Of a stretch of DNA of 64,000 bases, positions 11,681 through 24,239 are shown in pieces. The stretch lies in the NCBI GenBank assembly GCA_963971405.1, contig OZ020492.1:13442151-13506150 (forward strand). The letters are read 5' to 3'. The notes under the pieces are model-generated. The model did no database searches and was not told the origin of the DNA. It saw only the letters and a program-made list of their open reading frames with translations. A program made the position numbers and the translations under genes. Each line of letters starts with the position of its first letter. The first letter of the stretch is position 1. Origin of the DNA: Psococerastis gibbosa (Eukaryota > Arthropoda > Insecta > Psocodea > Psocidae).

Positions 11681-12738
11681 AAAAAATGCAATTACAAACC
11701 CCGGGCGACCCGAAAAAGGGTGCGTTTGGTCGCCCTACTTAAGACCTTAAGTGATGGTACCTATTTGAACAGGCTCTTCACAGGATTGAGGTTTGACCTG
11801 GATGTATGGTGCCAGAATAGGATTGATGTCATGACGCGGGTTGATCGTGTAAACTGACCTTAACTCATCCATCAAAGCCAAAGTTACTGTTAGCAGAGAC
11901 ACAATACCTGCCCTATCAAATACTAACAAGCAAGAGTGTTATGCTTCCCACCCATTAGGCATTGTCTTGGAGTATTCAATAGAACAAATCTCAGTGCAAC
12001 AATACACTAAACAGCAAATTACAACGACTACAAATAATTTGCTCTTCATAGTTAATGCATTCAGATTTAATGTTGTTTAAATACGTATGTTGTAACTTGT
12101 ATTTATGAATTACTATATAACAATGGAGATGGGATGTGATTTTGGGTTTCATGGGACTAAGCCTGAGATTCTACCTAGGTATATTTGGTACAAACTGCCC
12201 GGTATAATATCCTGTTAGACATGCTCAAATCTCAACTAATGCTTTGTTCAAAGTCTTATAGCTTGCAGTTTTATGAAACTTAGGCCTGATTTATAGAAAA
12301 CTTAAAATAACCTTTGTTATGATTTATTTTACCATGCAGGAGGCTGAACTCAATAAAATAACTTAGTGACTAATATACCTATACAATATCAATACACTTA
12401 CCCTAATTACATCATGCAGCCGCTCCCTCTTTCTCTCTTCTTCTCAATCTACCCCTTTGGGAATCGCCTCGGAATTGCCCTCTAAGTCGCTGTTACACTT
12501 CTTTTATCACTACTACTCATGAGTAGTCTAAAAGGCATGTAACTAGCGCTCTGGCTAATAATGACGCACAATTGATGACAACAGGCTATAGGTACACTGG
12601 TACATACGTGTATTACCTTCAGACCTAGCTGTCCGGAGTGAATCATTGTTATGCAATTGAGGACAGTTTTTTCAGCACAACACCTTTATCGTGGCCCTAC
12701 AAAGTTAAAACCTGGAAACTTTCTACTCGCTGTGGATG

Positions 12739-12950
12739 TCAGGACATGTAGAGTAATGGTACGGACTCTGACTTGCACCCGAAAGGTTGTTGGTTCGAGT
12801 CCCACACTGGCTACATTTTCTGGCCATGCTTCGGAAGGCATGTTAAGCAGGCAGTCCCGGGCCTTCCTAGTTGAGTGTAAGAGAGGGCTTTATAGCCGTA
12901 GCTCCACTAGGTTGGCTTAGTAATAGAAACAATAAAAGTACTTATTTACT
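12739..12950 (+). mobile_element. SINE family A, sense copy of a tail-to-tail pair
   Basis: Starts GTCAGGACATGTAGAG, carries the B box GGTTCGAGTCC near 12,793 and ends in TTTATT repeats. It is joined through its tail to an inverted copy that follows at once. Confidence 0.85.
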
Positions 12951-13196
12951 TGTTTATTTTATTTTATGGATAAATAAATAAATATTGACTTTTTTTGTTC
13001 AATTACTAAGCCAACCTAGCGGAGTTAGAGCTATAAAGAATAAAGCCCTCTCTTACACTCAACTAGGAAGGCCCGGGACCGCCTGCTTTACATGCCCTCC
13101 GAAGCATGGCCAGAAAATGTAGGATGTGTATGACCCGAACCAACAACCTTTCGGGTGAAAGTCAGAGTCCGTACCACTACTCTACAAGTCATGACT
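12951..13196 (-). mobile_element. SINE family A, inverted partner
   Basis: Near full length, inverted relative to the preceding copy and sharing its A/T tail. The B box is mutated (GACCCGAACC on the + strand). Confidence 0.85.
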
Positions 13197-14228
13197 TGGA
13201 TAGAGTACACGGCCGCTAAGCTAGTGTTAATGGGCCAAAAAAATTCCAAAGGTGGCAGATAATAGTTATTTTAAATTAGACATGAAAACCGATTCAATAC
13301 ATTGCAGTATTTTACTACGTTATGTAACACTGACATTAAACCAACTTCGGTTGAAGAGGTAACCTCCTCGTCATAACCGAAATTAGTTTCGGTTATGAAA
13401 ACAGATTTTCGCTTGAATCAAATTTCCCTACCCTTCCTCATGAATTTTTAAAAAGACCCTTATTTGCTTATTTGTCCAATTTTAACACTACAGCTGCTTA
13501 AAAATAATAATAACAAAAAAATAACAAACTTTAATTTCGTAGATACCGAACTACGGCTATAACCATCTCTTTGCAATGAATACTCTTAGGTTTTGGAATT
13601 CCTAAAAATGACGACAGAGAATTTGTGGTCGTTTTGGGCAGCCTGTTTTATTTTTATTTGTTGTACTTAAATTTTTTTCTTTCGGAAATTCTATACCGGA
13701 TTACTTTAAATTGTACTACCCTAACCGGCTCAAGTTCGGACACTTGAATTTTTTCACACTAATTTCACAAAGTATTTTTTTATTATATTTCGACAGATTA
13801 ATTTTTTTACTATAATACATTAAAATGTGGACCATTAGGTAGATTTTAAAGAAAATATTTTAAAATCTATGGAAACATAAAAACTCAGGAATAATATTTG
13901 TTTCCACCCTTGCATTGTGCATTGTATTGTATACCTAAAATAGGTCAGCTGTATGGGAGCCCTAATGCTCGCCTAAATTAGTTTTCATTTATCATTTCAT
14001 TAATCTCATTACACTGTATTCATAGTATTTCGGTTGGCCTAGGAAATGGAATGGTCCCAATGACGGGAAAGTTTGAAATTATTGAAAATATGGGGAAAAT
14101 CAGGAAATTGAGTTGTTGCGCTGCATACATTCGAATGTCCCCGAGGTGTTAACCTTTTACCGACTGTCCGTCTGCAGTCTGGGTAATATTGACAAATTGC
14201 AACAGGCGTAAGCTGGAGTTCTATGTAG

Positions 14229-14372
14229 TAGGATTGGGACATTCGATTCTCACCAAAAATAAATGTTTGAATTTCTAGGTACATCCTATGACCAGGCATT
14301 GAAAAGGTGTAGCAGGTAGCCCCAGAATTCAACTTTTTTTTCGCAGGCTCGAATGTCCCATCTCTCACCTTT
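14229..14372. repeat. Inverted-repeat MITE with GGGACATTCGA ends
   Basis: Left end GGGACATTCGATTCTC, right end CTCGAATGTCCCATCTCTC (inverted). About 140 bp. Related sequence with GAGATGGGACATTCGATCGC at 16,050-16,165. Confidence 0.65.
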
Positions 14373-16049
14373 TGCACAAGCCATATTTAACGAATTCACT
14401 ATATTTGAATATGAATTATTCACAGTTAATTGGCTATACCCATTTTGAAATGTTGTCTCCCCGTAAACACAGAGACTGAGTTGTTAACTTTATAATGTTA
14501 ATTACATGATGTTATGACCGCAGAAAACATATGAGCCAAGTTGATGGGATATAATTAATAAATTAGTAACAGGAGCCAAAACCAGTGACGCGGAGTTTAT
14601 TTATGAACCATTTCAAGTGAAAGCCGATCATGTAGTAAATCCCGCTAAAACTGCTTGCACCTTGACAACTTATGCTGCTTTCTAACGGTAACTATCATAT
14701 TAGCCTCTAAATCTTGTCGAAAATGCAGCTGTTGAAGGGACAGGTGAGGTGAACCGAGAGACCCCTGAATTTTGGAAATAAACTTTGACCCGGAAGTTGC
14801 TGATTAAGAGCCAATCAGACACCCCACCCCCAACATTTTCTGCACGAATTCGAATTTCGCGGAATATATTGATTTGTAGAACTGTCAATGAGGTGTCATA
14901 AACTAGAATTAATGTTCCACTACATTTTTTATGTAAATTATGAGGCCGCCACTTACACTGTTTGGCCGTAGTTTTGGAAGGCGTGAAAAAATTCAAGGAT
15001 AGGTTAGGTCCTAACCTTCTTCTGGGGTGAAACGGCGTAGGTAGCTGCTACATACTTCATACAAAAATGTAGAAGAACGTTTAGTCTACTTAATGACATC
15101 TTTTTGATAGCTCTATATTTTCCGTGAAATTTGACATAGAAAAAAGAATTACGGTGGGCTGGGACGATTTCCTGGGGTGGTACCGATGGCAATATGAATT
15201 TGTCCCATGCTTTGGGTTAATGGAAAGGCCCAAAATTTACCCAATTTGAAAGTAGAACCAATTTCCTTGTGTATCTCTTGCTTTGGGATAGGGTAAAACA
15301 TGTTAGGAATTAAATTTTCTCCGGATTTAATTGCCATTTCTTAAGTATTAATGGCCCCCAGTGGTCAGTAATGAAGACAATCACTTGAGTTCTGACTGTT
15401 CTTGCAGTTTAGGTTACCCGCCAAATTTTCATTAATTTCGTGAAAACTTCCAATTATAACAAAGATGACATTCCTTAAGGACTGATGGCGAAATGACTTA
15501 TTGCCCCAGCGGCAAGGGGTGGGGACTGCTCTGCCTTTCCGCCACCTTTTGACGATACCTCTCTGCTGTCGCCTGTCATTCACGTAGGGGAAGGAGTACG
15601 AAAACGAAAAACCCCAAAGAGTAAACCACTGAATAATCGAAATTGTTCGGTTGAGGGAGAATCCTGTCTGACCAGCCCCGCATTGCTTTAAATTTTAATT
15701 TTCACACATTTCACCCATTTATTCGGCAACCCTATTGTCAGGACACTTTACATGTCACGTCCTGGTTTTCAGGGATTTCGGCTTCAGCTATTTTTTAACC
15801 TTGTTTGCAACGGTGTTTTAATAAAGAGGAATTTTAGAATGCATTCTTCGAGACTATCGAGTTATTAGACTTTTAAAGCAACTGCGTAAGATACTGTTTA
15901 AGACATATCAGTCTGTGGACGGCACCACTATTTCCCAATGCATAGTGGAGAGGTTCAGTACTCCTTACCAAGACTTTTCATGTTATGATAAGAGCCGCCC
16001 TTAGTCGGTAGGAACTGCAAGTCAATGTAGGCCTTTTGAGAGGTCTACA

Positions 16050-16165
16050 TAGGAGAGATGGGACATTCGATCGCGCCAAAAATATTTTTTTGAATCTTAG
16101 GTCCACCTGGTACGTTTTTTCAGTGGCTGGTGATGGAAGGCGTGACATCAGGACTCAGGTAGCCC
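16050..16165. repeat. Partial copy of the GGGACATTCGA MITE
   Basis: One terminal repeat plus body (AAAATATTTTTTTGAATCTTAGG, AGGTAGCCCCCAG region) as in 14,229-14,372; the second end was not found. Confidence 0.55.
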
Positions 16166-16304
16166 CCAGGATTAAAAAAAAAAATCCGTCCTATACAGCC
16201 TATACTGCTGCAGAAGACAAGTACACAAGAGGGTATGGAAGACCTATAACAATGTTACTCAACTCAAATTTGCATATTATTGGACATTGTCTGTTTGCAA
16301 ATAA

Positions 16305-16341
16305 ACGTTTATTTATTTATTTATTTTATTTATTTATTTAG
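16305..16341. repeat. (TTTA)n microsatellite
   Basis: TTTATTTATTTA repeats with one interruption, possibly the remnant of a SINE tail. Confidence 0.85.
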
Positions 16342-16797
16342 GCTACAATTTTTATTAATGGGAAACGTCTGTTCCTGGGACACCCCCAAGGTACTGTTCC
16401 ATTAAATTTCAGTTATTTTATATTTTATACTGGAATTAAAAATGTAAACAAGGTGTGCTATTCAATTTTTTCTTGTTAGCCTTTTTAACCCCCAAGAATA
16501 CGTTATATATGAACGGTATAGTAGGCCCGCAGTGGGCCATGGTCCGACCCCCTTTCACCCACCCTTCGGGTACAGGTCTAATGTTCTGTGCTGGGTAATG
16601 TAACATTTCATGTATTATAAATGATTGTCGCGAATTTTGAACTTTTGCAGCTCCCGCGGGCGTACCTATTTTGAGTAGTGGTGTCCAAGTGATTGTTTGG
16701 CAGTATGATAAGTACCGGCATTGTGTAATTTGGGCTGGTGATGGTTGTAATGATGGAATAGCGTGTTTCGCCAATGTTAACCAGCGTATTGCAGAGG

Positions 16798-16836
16798 GGG
16801 GTCGGCGGCGGCGGGGGGGGGGGAGGAGGGGGGGGG
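16798..16836. repeat. G-rich tract
   Basis: GGGGGTCGGCGGCGGC followed by G11 (16,813-16,823) and further G runs. Strong G-quadruplex-forming potential on the + strand. Confidence 0.85.
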
Positions 16837-17395
16837 TTGGAACATCAGAAGAAGGTTTTCAAGTGCTCGGACAACCTCTGAAATAGATGATAGCCCTTTT
16901 TATAGCATAAAACATTGCTATTTCTCATGTCTGAAAATGAACTTCGTGCCAGCTAATCGCGTTTTGTTTCGGCAGACGCAGTGCCCGCAAATTTCGATTG
17001 AAATGGTGATGTTGCTTGAGTTTGAGGGTTTCATTAGAGGTACCGTGTTGACTGTTCCTCGAATCGTGTTTTTTGTATATATTTTTGCGTTATATGGTAT
17101 ATGAAACTGACATTAAACTAACTTAGGTTCAAGAGGCAACCTCCTCCTAGTAACCTTAAGGCTTTTGTCATCTTTATCTCTTGAATGGCTTTCCAGATCG
17201 GCTATTAGTTTAACAATCCATCGGTTAGAAGTCAAATAATAGGAGTGCACGTTTTTATTATTGCCATTGCCTTAGTGTGTGCGGAATTGTGGAATTAGTG
17301 CCGGCAGGTCGAGCAAGCGGGAAACTATACCGCTGATTTACCGTCAATGTATTACTTATTCCATGTAGACAGACGGACGAATTAAAAAAAAAAAT

Positions 17396-17450
17396 ACTAT
17401 TTCGGGTGAAAGTTGGAGTCTGTACCACTACTCTACATGTCCTGCTTTGT
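17396..17450 (-). mobile_element. SINE family A head fragment
   Basis: Contains only the first ~50 bp (reverse complement of the head up to CACCCGAAA). It abuts the retrotransposon fragment at 17,451. Confidence 0.65.
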
Positions 17451-17760
17451 ACATTTTGTCTTCTGATATTCTAACAACGCGTCCCAGCCATTTTTGACGC
17501 TGCGCTTTTATAAAACGTGCAATGTCTTCTCCGTTGTGTATTGCCTCTATTTTGGAGTTATTTCTTATACGCCACCCTCTATTTCCGTTCAGGGACCCAT
17601 AGATTCTCCTTGCGATCTTCTTTTCCAATACTTGCAGTTTGTCGGCGTCGTTGGTGGGAAGATTTCCGGGGTTTGAGCAGCATTTTGTAACCGGTTTTTT
17701 TAGATCTTTAACTTTGTAGTTCTGAAGATTAGTTTCGACTTGGGTAATTTTAGGAATCAT
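17451..17760 (-). pseudogene. Non-LTR retrotransposon fragment next to lectin exon
   Basis: The minus strand encodes LQVLEKKIARRIYG, GWRIRNNSKIEAI and GEDIARFIKAQRQKWLGRVV, the region following the reverse-transcriptase domain in a common insect non-LTR family. It is a short fragment, open over this stretch, related to the copies at 19,520-19,990. Its 5' edge lies 38 bp before Cirl exon a, and at its 3' side it abuts a SINE fragment. Confidence 0.75.
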
Positions 17761-17797
17761 TAAATGGTTACTAATTTCGTTCTCTATTTCATTTCAG

Positions 17798-17990
17798 AAT
17801 CACATAAGTATGACACGGCTTATGCTTGCGAAGGAAAGGTTTTGAAGATCGAGTGTCGGGATGGAGAGCTGATCAATTTAATACGGGCCAACTACGGCCG
17901 GTTTTCGATAACTATATGCAATGATCATGGGAACACCGATTGGAGTGTCAACTGTATGTCACCCAAGAGTCTACGCGTCCTACATTCCAA
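17798..17990 (+). CDS. Cirl: Cirl exon a: N-terminal half of SUEL-type lectin domain
   Basis: Encodes residues 1-64, reading [13 protein letters not shown] at the start and later [19 protein letters not shown], the most conserved block of latrophilin rhamnose-binding lectin domains. The acceptor is ATTTCAG at 17,791-17,797 and the donor is GTAAGT from 17,991. The exon begins with two bases of a split codon and ends two bases into a Lys codon. The mature protein probably starts close to this exon, because in Drosophila only a signal peptide precedes the equivalent TAYACEG block. That signal-peptide exon was not found. A reverse-oriented retrotransposon fragment ends less than 40 bp upstream of the acceptor. 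Confidence 0.95.
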
Positions 17991-19107
17991 GTAAGTCCTA
18001 GAATAAGGAACAATCCCACCATGGTTTGAAAAATCTCGGTATTAAAGAATACTGGAAATTCTCCAATGCATGGTGGTGCCGTGCAGTATTCCTTCCCGAG
18101 ACTTTTCGTGGGAGTGCGAGTGGTAGAAAAGTGTTTGTTGTTGCTATGGCACATGACTCCCGAACTTGATTAAGCCAAACATACGCCTGTTACATTTCGT
18201 CAATGGGAAGCATTTGTACGGCATATTGGATAGGAATATAAAAAGTGTCTACTGCTTTGTCTGGTGGTGCACGCTTTCCTAGAAAAAGCCGCAGTAGCCC
18301 GAGGATGGCTATGTGTAGGGACGAATACTTGCCGCTACTAAATAAGCAACCACTACTTGGGCACTCTTTTGTCCTGGGGTTAAAGGCGGAGGAACTCAAT
18401 GAGGAGTCAACGGCAAAAGGATGCAGAAGACAACCAGTATACTACAATTCCCTAGTACATTTGATAGTCTACATACTTGACTTCCTTTTGGGGAGTCCGA
18501 AGTAAGGTATCTACGATTGCCATTAGGACCGCCAATCTTCGATAGAAGCTGCCACTGGGAATAATTTATAAAACTAAAGGTATTTTTCCCGCGTAATTTC
18601 AAAATAACGTCAAAATAATATAACGAGTTTCCTATTTTTCTCGGAAACAGTTTTCATTTCTTTCCTTTCTCTAATTTGTCAGTGGGCACCCAGAGTTTGT
18701 GTGCAAACTGCAAACCATTGTTCTACTCATTGGACTAGCTCTTGTTGAATTCAATTCTGGTTTTAATCAATTTTCGGTGTGAAGCTGCTAGAAGTGAAAG
18801 TTTGGGCCAACTATTTCAAACTTCGATTATAAACTTCCCGCCCAAAAGGGAAGTGGGTCCTAGACTATTCATTGAATAACCTTGAATGCCATTTTCTCTT
18901 TTAAGAGCAAATTGAAACCGCCACTAGTTTTTTTTTCTTCAGAAAGCCCAATTTGTTATGAAATTTTGATCGTAAATAAGATAAGATAAATTCTGACGCA
19001 CATTATGTGGCCACCAATTGGCCACAGTTGAAGAACTTCATATTTAGATTTTGGCCATAACATTTCTTACAGAGCTACACTTAACCAACCATTGCTAGTA
19101 GGCCTAA

Positions 19108-19260
19108 TTTTATTATTATTGAGAGGTGTTATATGGCCTACTTTTAGTGTGGCCCATTCAGCCTTGTCCCTTGCCTTGCCAACGACCCCATCGATTTTAG
19201 GACATTTTTTGTATCATTTCCGAATGAATTTATACCCATTCGAAAAATTCTCCTCGATGA
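19108..19260 (+). repeat. Dispersed repeat F, partial
   Basis: Contains CCTTGCCAACGACCCCATCG and the adjacent GGACATTTTTTGTATCATTTC; lies about 100 bp upstream of Cirl exon b. Confidence 0.5.
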
Positions 19261-19363
19261 CGAACCACAGTGACTAGTTTCCGAATGAATTCCGAAAGGG
19301 ATAACTTGAAATTCGCCACGACTGTTCTGAAATGTATTTAATTGTGGTTAATTTTTATTTTAG

Positions 19364-19470
19364 GTGCTTTCTCCAGCCGAACTGTTCAATTCCCGCGAGT
19401 ACATTGACGTTTGGGGACCCATGTCCTGGCACTTTGAAGTATCTGGAAGCACATTACCGCTGTGAACCTG
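19364..19470 (+). CDS. Cirl: Cirl exon b: C-terminal half of SUEL-type lectin domain
   Basis: Encodes residues 65-100. It completes the lectin fold with FGDPCPGT and KYLEAHYRC, both hallmarks of the latrophilin lectin domain, and carries four cysteines for its disulfides. The acceptor is TTTTAG ending at 19,363 and the donor GTAAGT follows 19,470. The first base completes the Lys codon split in the previous exon, and the exon ends in phase 1. A degraded retrotransposon begins about 50 bp downstream. Confidence 0.95.
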
Positions 19471-19519
19471 GTAAGTTCATGAACTCGTTGTAGTAGTTGT
19501 TGCTTTCGTCGCTTTATAG

Positions 19520-19990
19520 CTGTAAACCATTTAAACCGCTGTAATCGAAGACGCAAACGCGCAAGACTCAATGGAGAAGACGTAGTCCGTTTTATAAAAG
19601 CGCAACCTCTATGATAGCTGGGACATGTTGAAAGATGTCAGAAGATCGCATTCCGTATAAAATGGGCAAAGCAAGCATCCGGGCCTCGCCGTGCAAAACT
19701 GAGATAACTGGAGGGGAGTACCAAAGCCCACCTAGGTAGGGTTTTAGAGCCGGAAGAAGAAATAAGGGGGCAAAATCATATGTTTGTGAAATATAAAATT
19801 TCACAGGACATATCGTAAATATCTTTGATCCTCGAAAACGCTGGAAGGATGAGTTGGAAACTGACCTTCACGAGTTGGGAGTCCGTAGATGGTGGAGCGT
19901 TGTACAAACCGAGATGACTGGAAGAGTGCTGTCGAGCAGGCCAAAGCTCATCAAGGGCTGTAGAGCCAGAAGAAGAAGAGGAAGAAAAAG
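19520..19990 (+). pseudogene. Two degraded non-LTR retrotransposon tails
   Basis: Plus-strand translation shows NGEDVVRFIKAQ, two stops, then LGHVER; a second piece at about 19,810-19,985 reads DPRKRWKDELETDLHELGVR followed by AKAHQGL in a shifted frame. Both are C-terminal tails of one non-LTR family, and each ends in AAGAAGAAG-type sequence, so two partial copies lie head to tail. They start about 50 bp after Cirl exon b. Confidence 0.7.
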
Positions 19991-20449
19991 AGCATACATG
20001 CCACTGAGGCATTACCTGAAAGAATGAATATTCCTCAAAATTTTGATCCGAACCACGTGAGCGTCACTAACTAACTATATACCGTTATAGTGTGCATAAC
20101 TGTTTTGTTAGCAAAGTTCCATCACATTAATTCATGGTAAAATCGCATCACTAAGGTATAAAAATACCCCTATGATAATATCTAATATGGAATTGCCCTT
20201 TACAACTTTAATAGATGGAACTTCAATTAGTTATATAATTTATTAATAGTTATTAAATAAAAAGTATAAACTGACTTAATTCGGGGTGTAGGGGCCAAAT
20301 CAAAGGTTGTGCCTAAACTGTTAAATAATTTTCCTGGCGTCCAGTTTTTTTTAAGTCGCCAAATTACCCTTTTCGTCTGCATAAGTGTAAAATGTAATCG
20401 GTTCACGTTGTAAAAAGCCATTTGCGTATTCCTAATATCTATGGCATGT

Positions 20450-20645
20450 GCAAGAAATAAATAAATAAATATTGACTTATTGTTCTATTTTTAAGCCAAC
20501 CTATGGGCTATGAAGCCCTCTCTTACATCCAACTAGGCTTTACATGTCCTCGGAAGCATGGCCAGAAAATGTTGCATATGTGGGACTCGAACCAACAACC
20601 TTTCGCTAGAAAGTCAGAGTCTGTACCACTACTCTATGTCCTGAA
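20450..20645 (-). mobile_element. SINE family A, with internal deletions
   Basis: Tail, body and tRNA-like head recognised, shortened by small deletions in the body. The B box is kept. Confidence 0.8.
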
Positions 20646-21073
20646 ATATCGTTTAGATTCATTAGAGTAAATTGATTCAAATCGTATGACCGTTGCAAAA
20701 ATACTGAAGGTAAATAAGGTAGGACTTAAGGGTTGGGTGTTTCAAACCTTAGGGATGTACTTGAGGAGGAGGGTCTAACTTTGTCGAGTTAACTTTGTTA
20801 TGGCTGACCTCTGAGATATTTATTAATGAAACGACCCTGTTGGGACGGTGTTGAGACGACACCCTTGTTGTTGTAACTTATTAAAACTTGTTATAACGGT
20901 ATTGGAGAGAAGGTTCCATAAACCGGCATCGGCTTTTAGAAGGCATAATTCCATACAGAGGATGAACGATATGTTGCCTACGAAGAAACGTCGTAGCACG
21001 ACAACGCAATGAGTGCAGTCGCAATTTACCGACGTCATTTTCATTTTAGGAGTAGGGCTAGCAGAAGATTTCA

Positions 21074-21429
21074 TTAAGAGTGTACAGCCCGTAGGCAATT
21101 GGCAGCCCGAAATTTAATACGTTTTAATTTTTTATTTAATTAACTAAGCATGTTATTGAAGATTTGGCTCATCAAAGTTCATGCCTCATATAATAAGTTA
21201 TTTTTAGTTTTTGAAACTGTAGTTTTTTTATAAAATCGATTATACGTGAAAAGTTATTGTTTATAAAATATTTGCATGTTTCTGAAAAAACAACAATTTC
21301 GTAAATTAAAAATATCTTATAATATGATGCATGAAGCAGACTTCTACAACTTTGATGGGCCAAATCTTTAATAACAAGCTTAGTTAATTAAATAAAAAAT
21401 AAAAAGTATTAAATTTCGTACTCTCTTAA
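21074..21429. repeat. TTAA-flanked foldback element, copy 1
   Basis: About 356 bp. Arms share GGCTCATCAAAGTT and the AATTAACTAAGC motif, read inverted at the right. Each end is TTAA, the left followed by GAGTGTACAGCCC; the right end is more eroded. Confidence 0.85.
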
Positions 21430-21439
21430 GATTTCTGAA

Positions 21440-21660
21440 GCAGGCATGCAAACCCATCAGAGTCTACCTCAGAAGATTTCTATCAGCTGGCATGTGTAGG
21501 AGAAAACTGTACACTTTCGTGCTGTAGGATTAGCGTCGGCTTCACGCCAGCTTCAGAAATGTACAAGAAATCTTCTTCTGGCCCTATTCCTACTATGAAC
21601 AAGACGTCGGTAACTCGCCACTGCTAGAATCGCCCGTTCGTACTGGACCTAAGGGTTAAA
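21440..21660. repeat. Relative of the 49,913 MITE, partial
   Basis: Shares CCAGCTTC.GAAAT..ACAAG, AAGACGTCGGCAACTCG-like sequence and GG.CCTAAGGGTTAA with the copy at 49,913-50,196. Confidence 0.6.
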
Positions 21661-22796
21661 AAATTCTAATTTCACACGAAACATAAAAAATTGTCACAGC
21701 CCTTACAAGAAATGTTCCTCTGTATTTTGATGCACTCTTGGTTGCCGTCACCATATCCCACTGAAGATGATTTGTAACGGATACTCTTAGGATGTCAGGT
21801 CAGAAGAACTCAAAAACTGAGGCCAATCGGTGTTACATATGGACACACCGAAATGTAGAGCAATCAATCAATCAAAAGGTGTATTAGAAAATACAAATAC
21901 ACAATACTGTAAGGCCAGATGGCCCATAACAGACTAAAAAATAAATAAATAAATAATTTAAAAACAAAATATTAAGCCCTTGAAAAAAACGAGTACATTA
22001 ACTTACGTGCTAATAACAGGTCCACAGAAAAAACTCTTTCTAATCCATAATTTGAAATAAAGATTCCACCTCTTTCCGTCCAATCAGCCATTCCCGAATA
22101 AATTATATAGGAATTATCTATCAAGGGATATGATTTTTTTATAAATCTGCGCGTGATATTTTCTATGAAATTGCATTGTCTCAAGCAACAGAGAGCGTCC
22201 AATTGTCCATCAACCACCCTACTTAAAACCATTTTTTTCAATTTAATGTGCCCTAGATTGTCCAATCATCATATATAGAGTGTATCATGATTGATACGCG
22301 GTTGCTACAATAAACCTGAAATGCAACTTTAATGGAATGTCCTCGAAGTATAGCTTTCGCAGCGCACAACATATCGCCAATTTATCATATGAGCCTAACA
22401 ATTTCATGCGTCCTGCTGTTGTATTAATAATGCAGGAAACTTTAGGCTATTGTCTTGGGTTGATGGCGCATATAAAGCTGTCTATTCATTGAGTTGATTA
22501 AGGCATTGTCTCCATGTCGTTAGCTGTTATCATTAGAAGGGGATCAATCCTATATTACGCTCGCCGGTGACTTACTTTATTTGCCTGATTGATGCAAATT
22601 AATATATAGTTTGAATGCCTGAATAACTTTTGTTATGCCTAGGTAGTTATTACGATTTTGGTCGAGTGTTAAAAACCCCAGTGCAAACGTAGAATTGTCT
22701 TTGAGGGGGGGGAGGGGGTTTAAGTTTAAGAAAAAATTAGAGGGGAAAACTCTTGTAAAAAACTAAATTTCACATGAAATATCGATTGTCAAAAAG

Positions 22797-23010
22797 ATAA
22801 ATAAAATAAAATAAAGACTTTCTGTTCTATTACTAAGCGCAACCTAGTGGAGTTAGGGCTATAAAGCCCTCTCTTACACATAACTAGGCAGACCCGGGAC
22901 CACCTGTTTACATGCTCTGCGAAGATAATGAAGCAAGTGTTGGACTCGAACCAACAACCTATCCGGTAGAAGTCGGAGTCCGTGTCACTACACTACGTGT
23001 CATGACATCA
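22797..23010 (-). mobile_element. SINE family A
   Basis: Near full-length reverse copy with B box (GGACTCGAACC on the + strand). It lies head to head with the copy at 23,085. Confidence 0.8.
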
Positions 23011-23084
23011 TATCACATGCCCTAGAAGATATGCTCCTCTGTAGTTTGATATATGAAATGGCCCTTTATCTAACACCGATCAGG

Positions 23085-23270
23085 GCATATAGAGTAGTGG
23101 TACCGACTCAGACTTTCACCCGAAAGGTTGTTGGTTCGAGTCCCACACTTGCTGCATGTAAAGCAGGCGGTCCCGGGCTTTCCTAGTTGAGCGTATGAGA
23201 GGGCTTGTTAGCCCTAACTCCGCTAGGTTGGCTCAGTAATAGAACAAAAGGCAATATTTATTTATTTATT
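23085..23270 (+). mobile_element. SINE family A
   Basis: Sense copy with B box GGTTCGAGTCC and TTTATTTATT tail, about 75 bp from an inverted copy. A ~20-bp body segment is missing. Confidence 0.8.
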
Positions 23271-24239
23271 AGCCACAATTATTTAACTTCGATTATTTAA
23301 GAAAATAAGCGGACTGTGAAGGTGTTGGGAGAGAGGAGTTAAGAAACTATGGCCAATTTTTGGTGTTAGTGGCGCGACAACATAGAATATATATATATAA
23401 GAGGAGTATTTCTTCTAAGGGATGTGACATGTAAACATGTTGGGTGTCTCTGCTATCGATATTTCGTTTGTAATTTAATTTTGGTCTGAATGCACTGAAA
23501 AAAATGTAAATTCGGGGTAGACGAGTGCTCCTAATAGCTGTAGTAATTGTCAGTACTGTAGAATACAGTATCAATTGGGACCGGAGCCCATTTGGATTAT
23601 CACATACGCTGTAGGTGAGCTTTAGAATAATGGCGCTTATTCCGGGCTACTTATTTTTGAGAAATGCAATAATTGCTACACTTAAAAAGCATCTAAACCA
23701 GTAAACTTAAAGAATATATAAACTTTAATTAAAAACGCGCACCGCTAAACACACCATCACATTATCACTAACCTATACCGTAACCTAACCCAACTAACAT
23801 CCAACTAAATAAGTTCCTTAACGATTCCCTGTAAGTAAGCCACACACGGCACTGCCTGTGGCTAAAGAAATAACAACAATATTGTAAAATTACGATAAAT
23901 ATATTATATTATTATTATTATTACTTATTTCCTGCAATGCAGATCAACAAAAATACATAAAAATACAAACAATAAAAAACACCGTGGCACGACAAGCCAA
24001 GGAGAATTTCGCCCTCTCTTGGATGTCGTAGTCAGGCACATACAGAACAGCCGAGTTTTTCCCCTGTACCTGAATAGGGCTTTATACTTCTAAGAGGGAA
24101 TTATACGTTGTTACTGATTGTGTTGATTTGATGTAATATATTGTAATACAAACTGATTTGCCAATGTATTGGTTTCTGCAAATTAAAGTATCGTCGCTGA
24201 TACTGCAAAATGTCGTGTTTCCCAAAATTCAATTTACAG

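Larger units (their letters stand above)
1..17797. other. Region upstream of the first recognised Cirl exon
   Basis: No coding exon was recognised in this 17.8 kb. It probably represents a Cirl intron, or intron plus promoter and signal-peptide exon. It holds SINEs, MITEs, a retrotransposon 3' fragment (5,590-6,050) and inverted repeats, listed separately. Stretches such as 2,230-3,500, 4,660-5,500, 9,070-9,870, 11,700-12,730 and 14,400-16,030 show nothing I can name. Confidence 0.5.

Noticed and set aside
12739..12800. tRNA gene suggested by a perfect B box and A-box-like sequence
   Set aside because: The segment recurs many times with the same downstream body and A/T tail, and the acceptor stem does not close; it is a SINE head.
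15365..15583. Minus-strand frame with basic residues (RRQQRGIVKRWRKGR)
   Set aside because: No recognised domain, and it could not be tied to any element; insufficient evidence for a gene.
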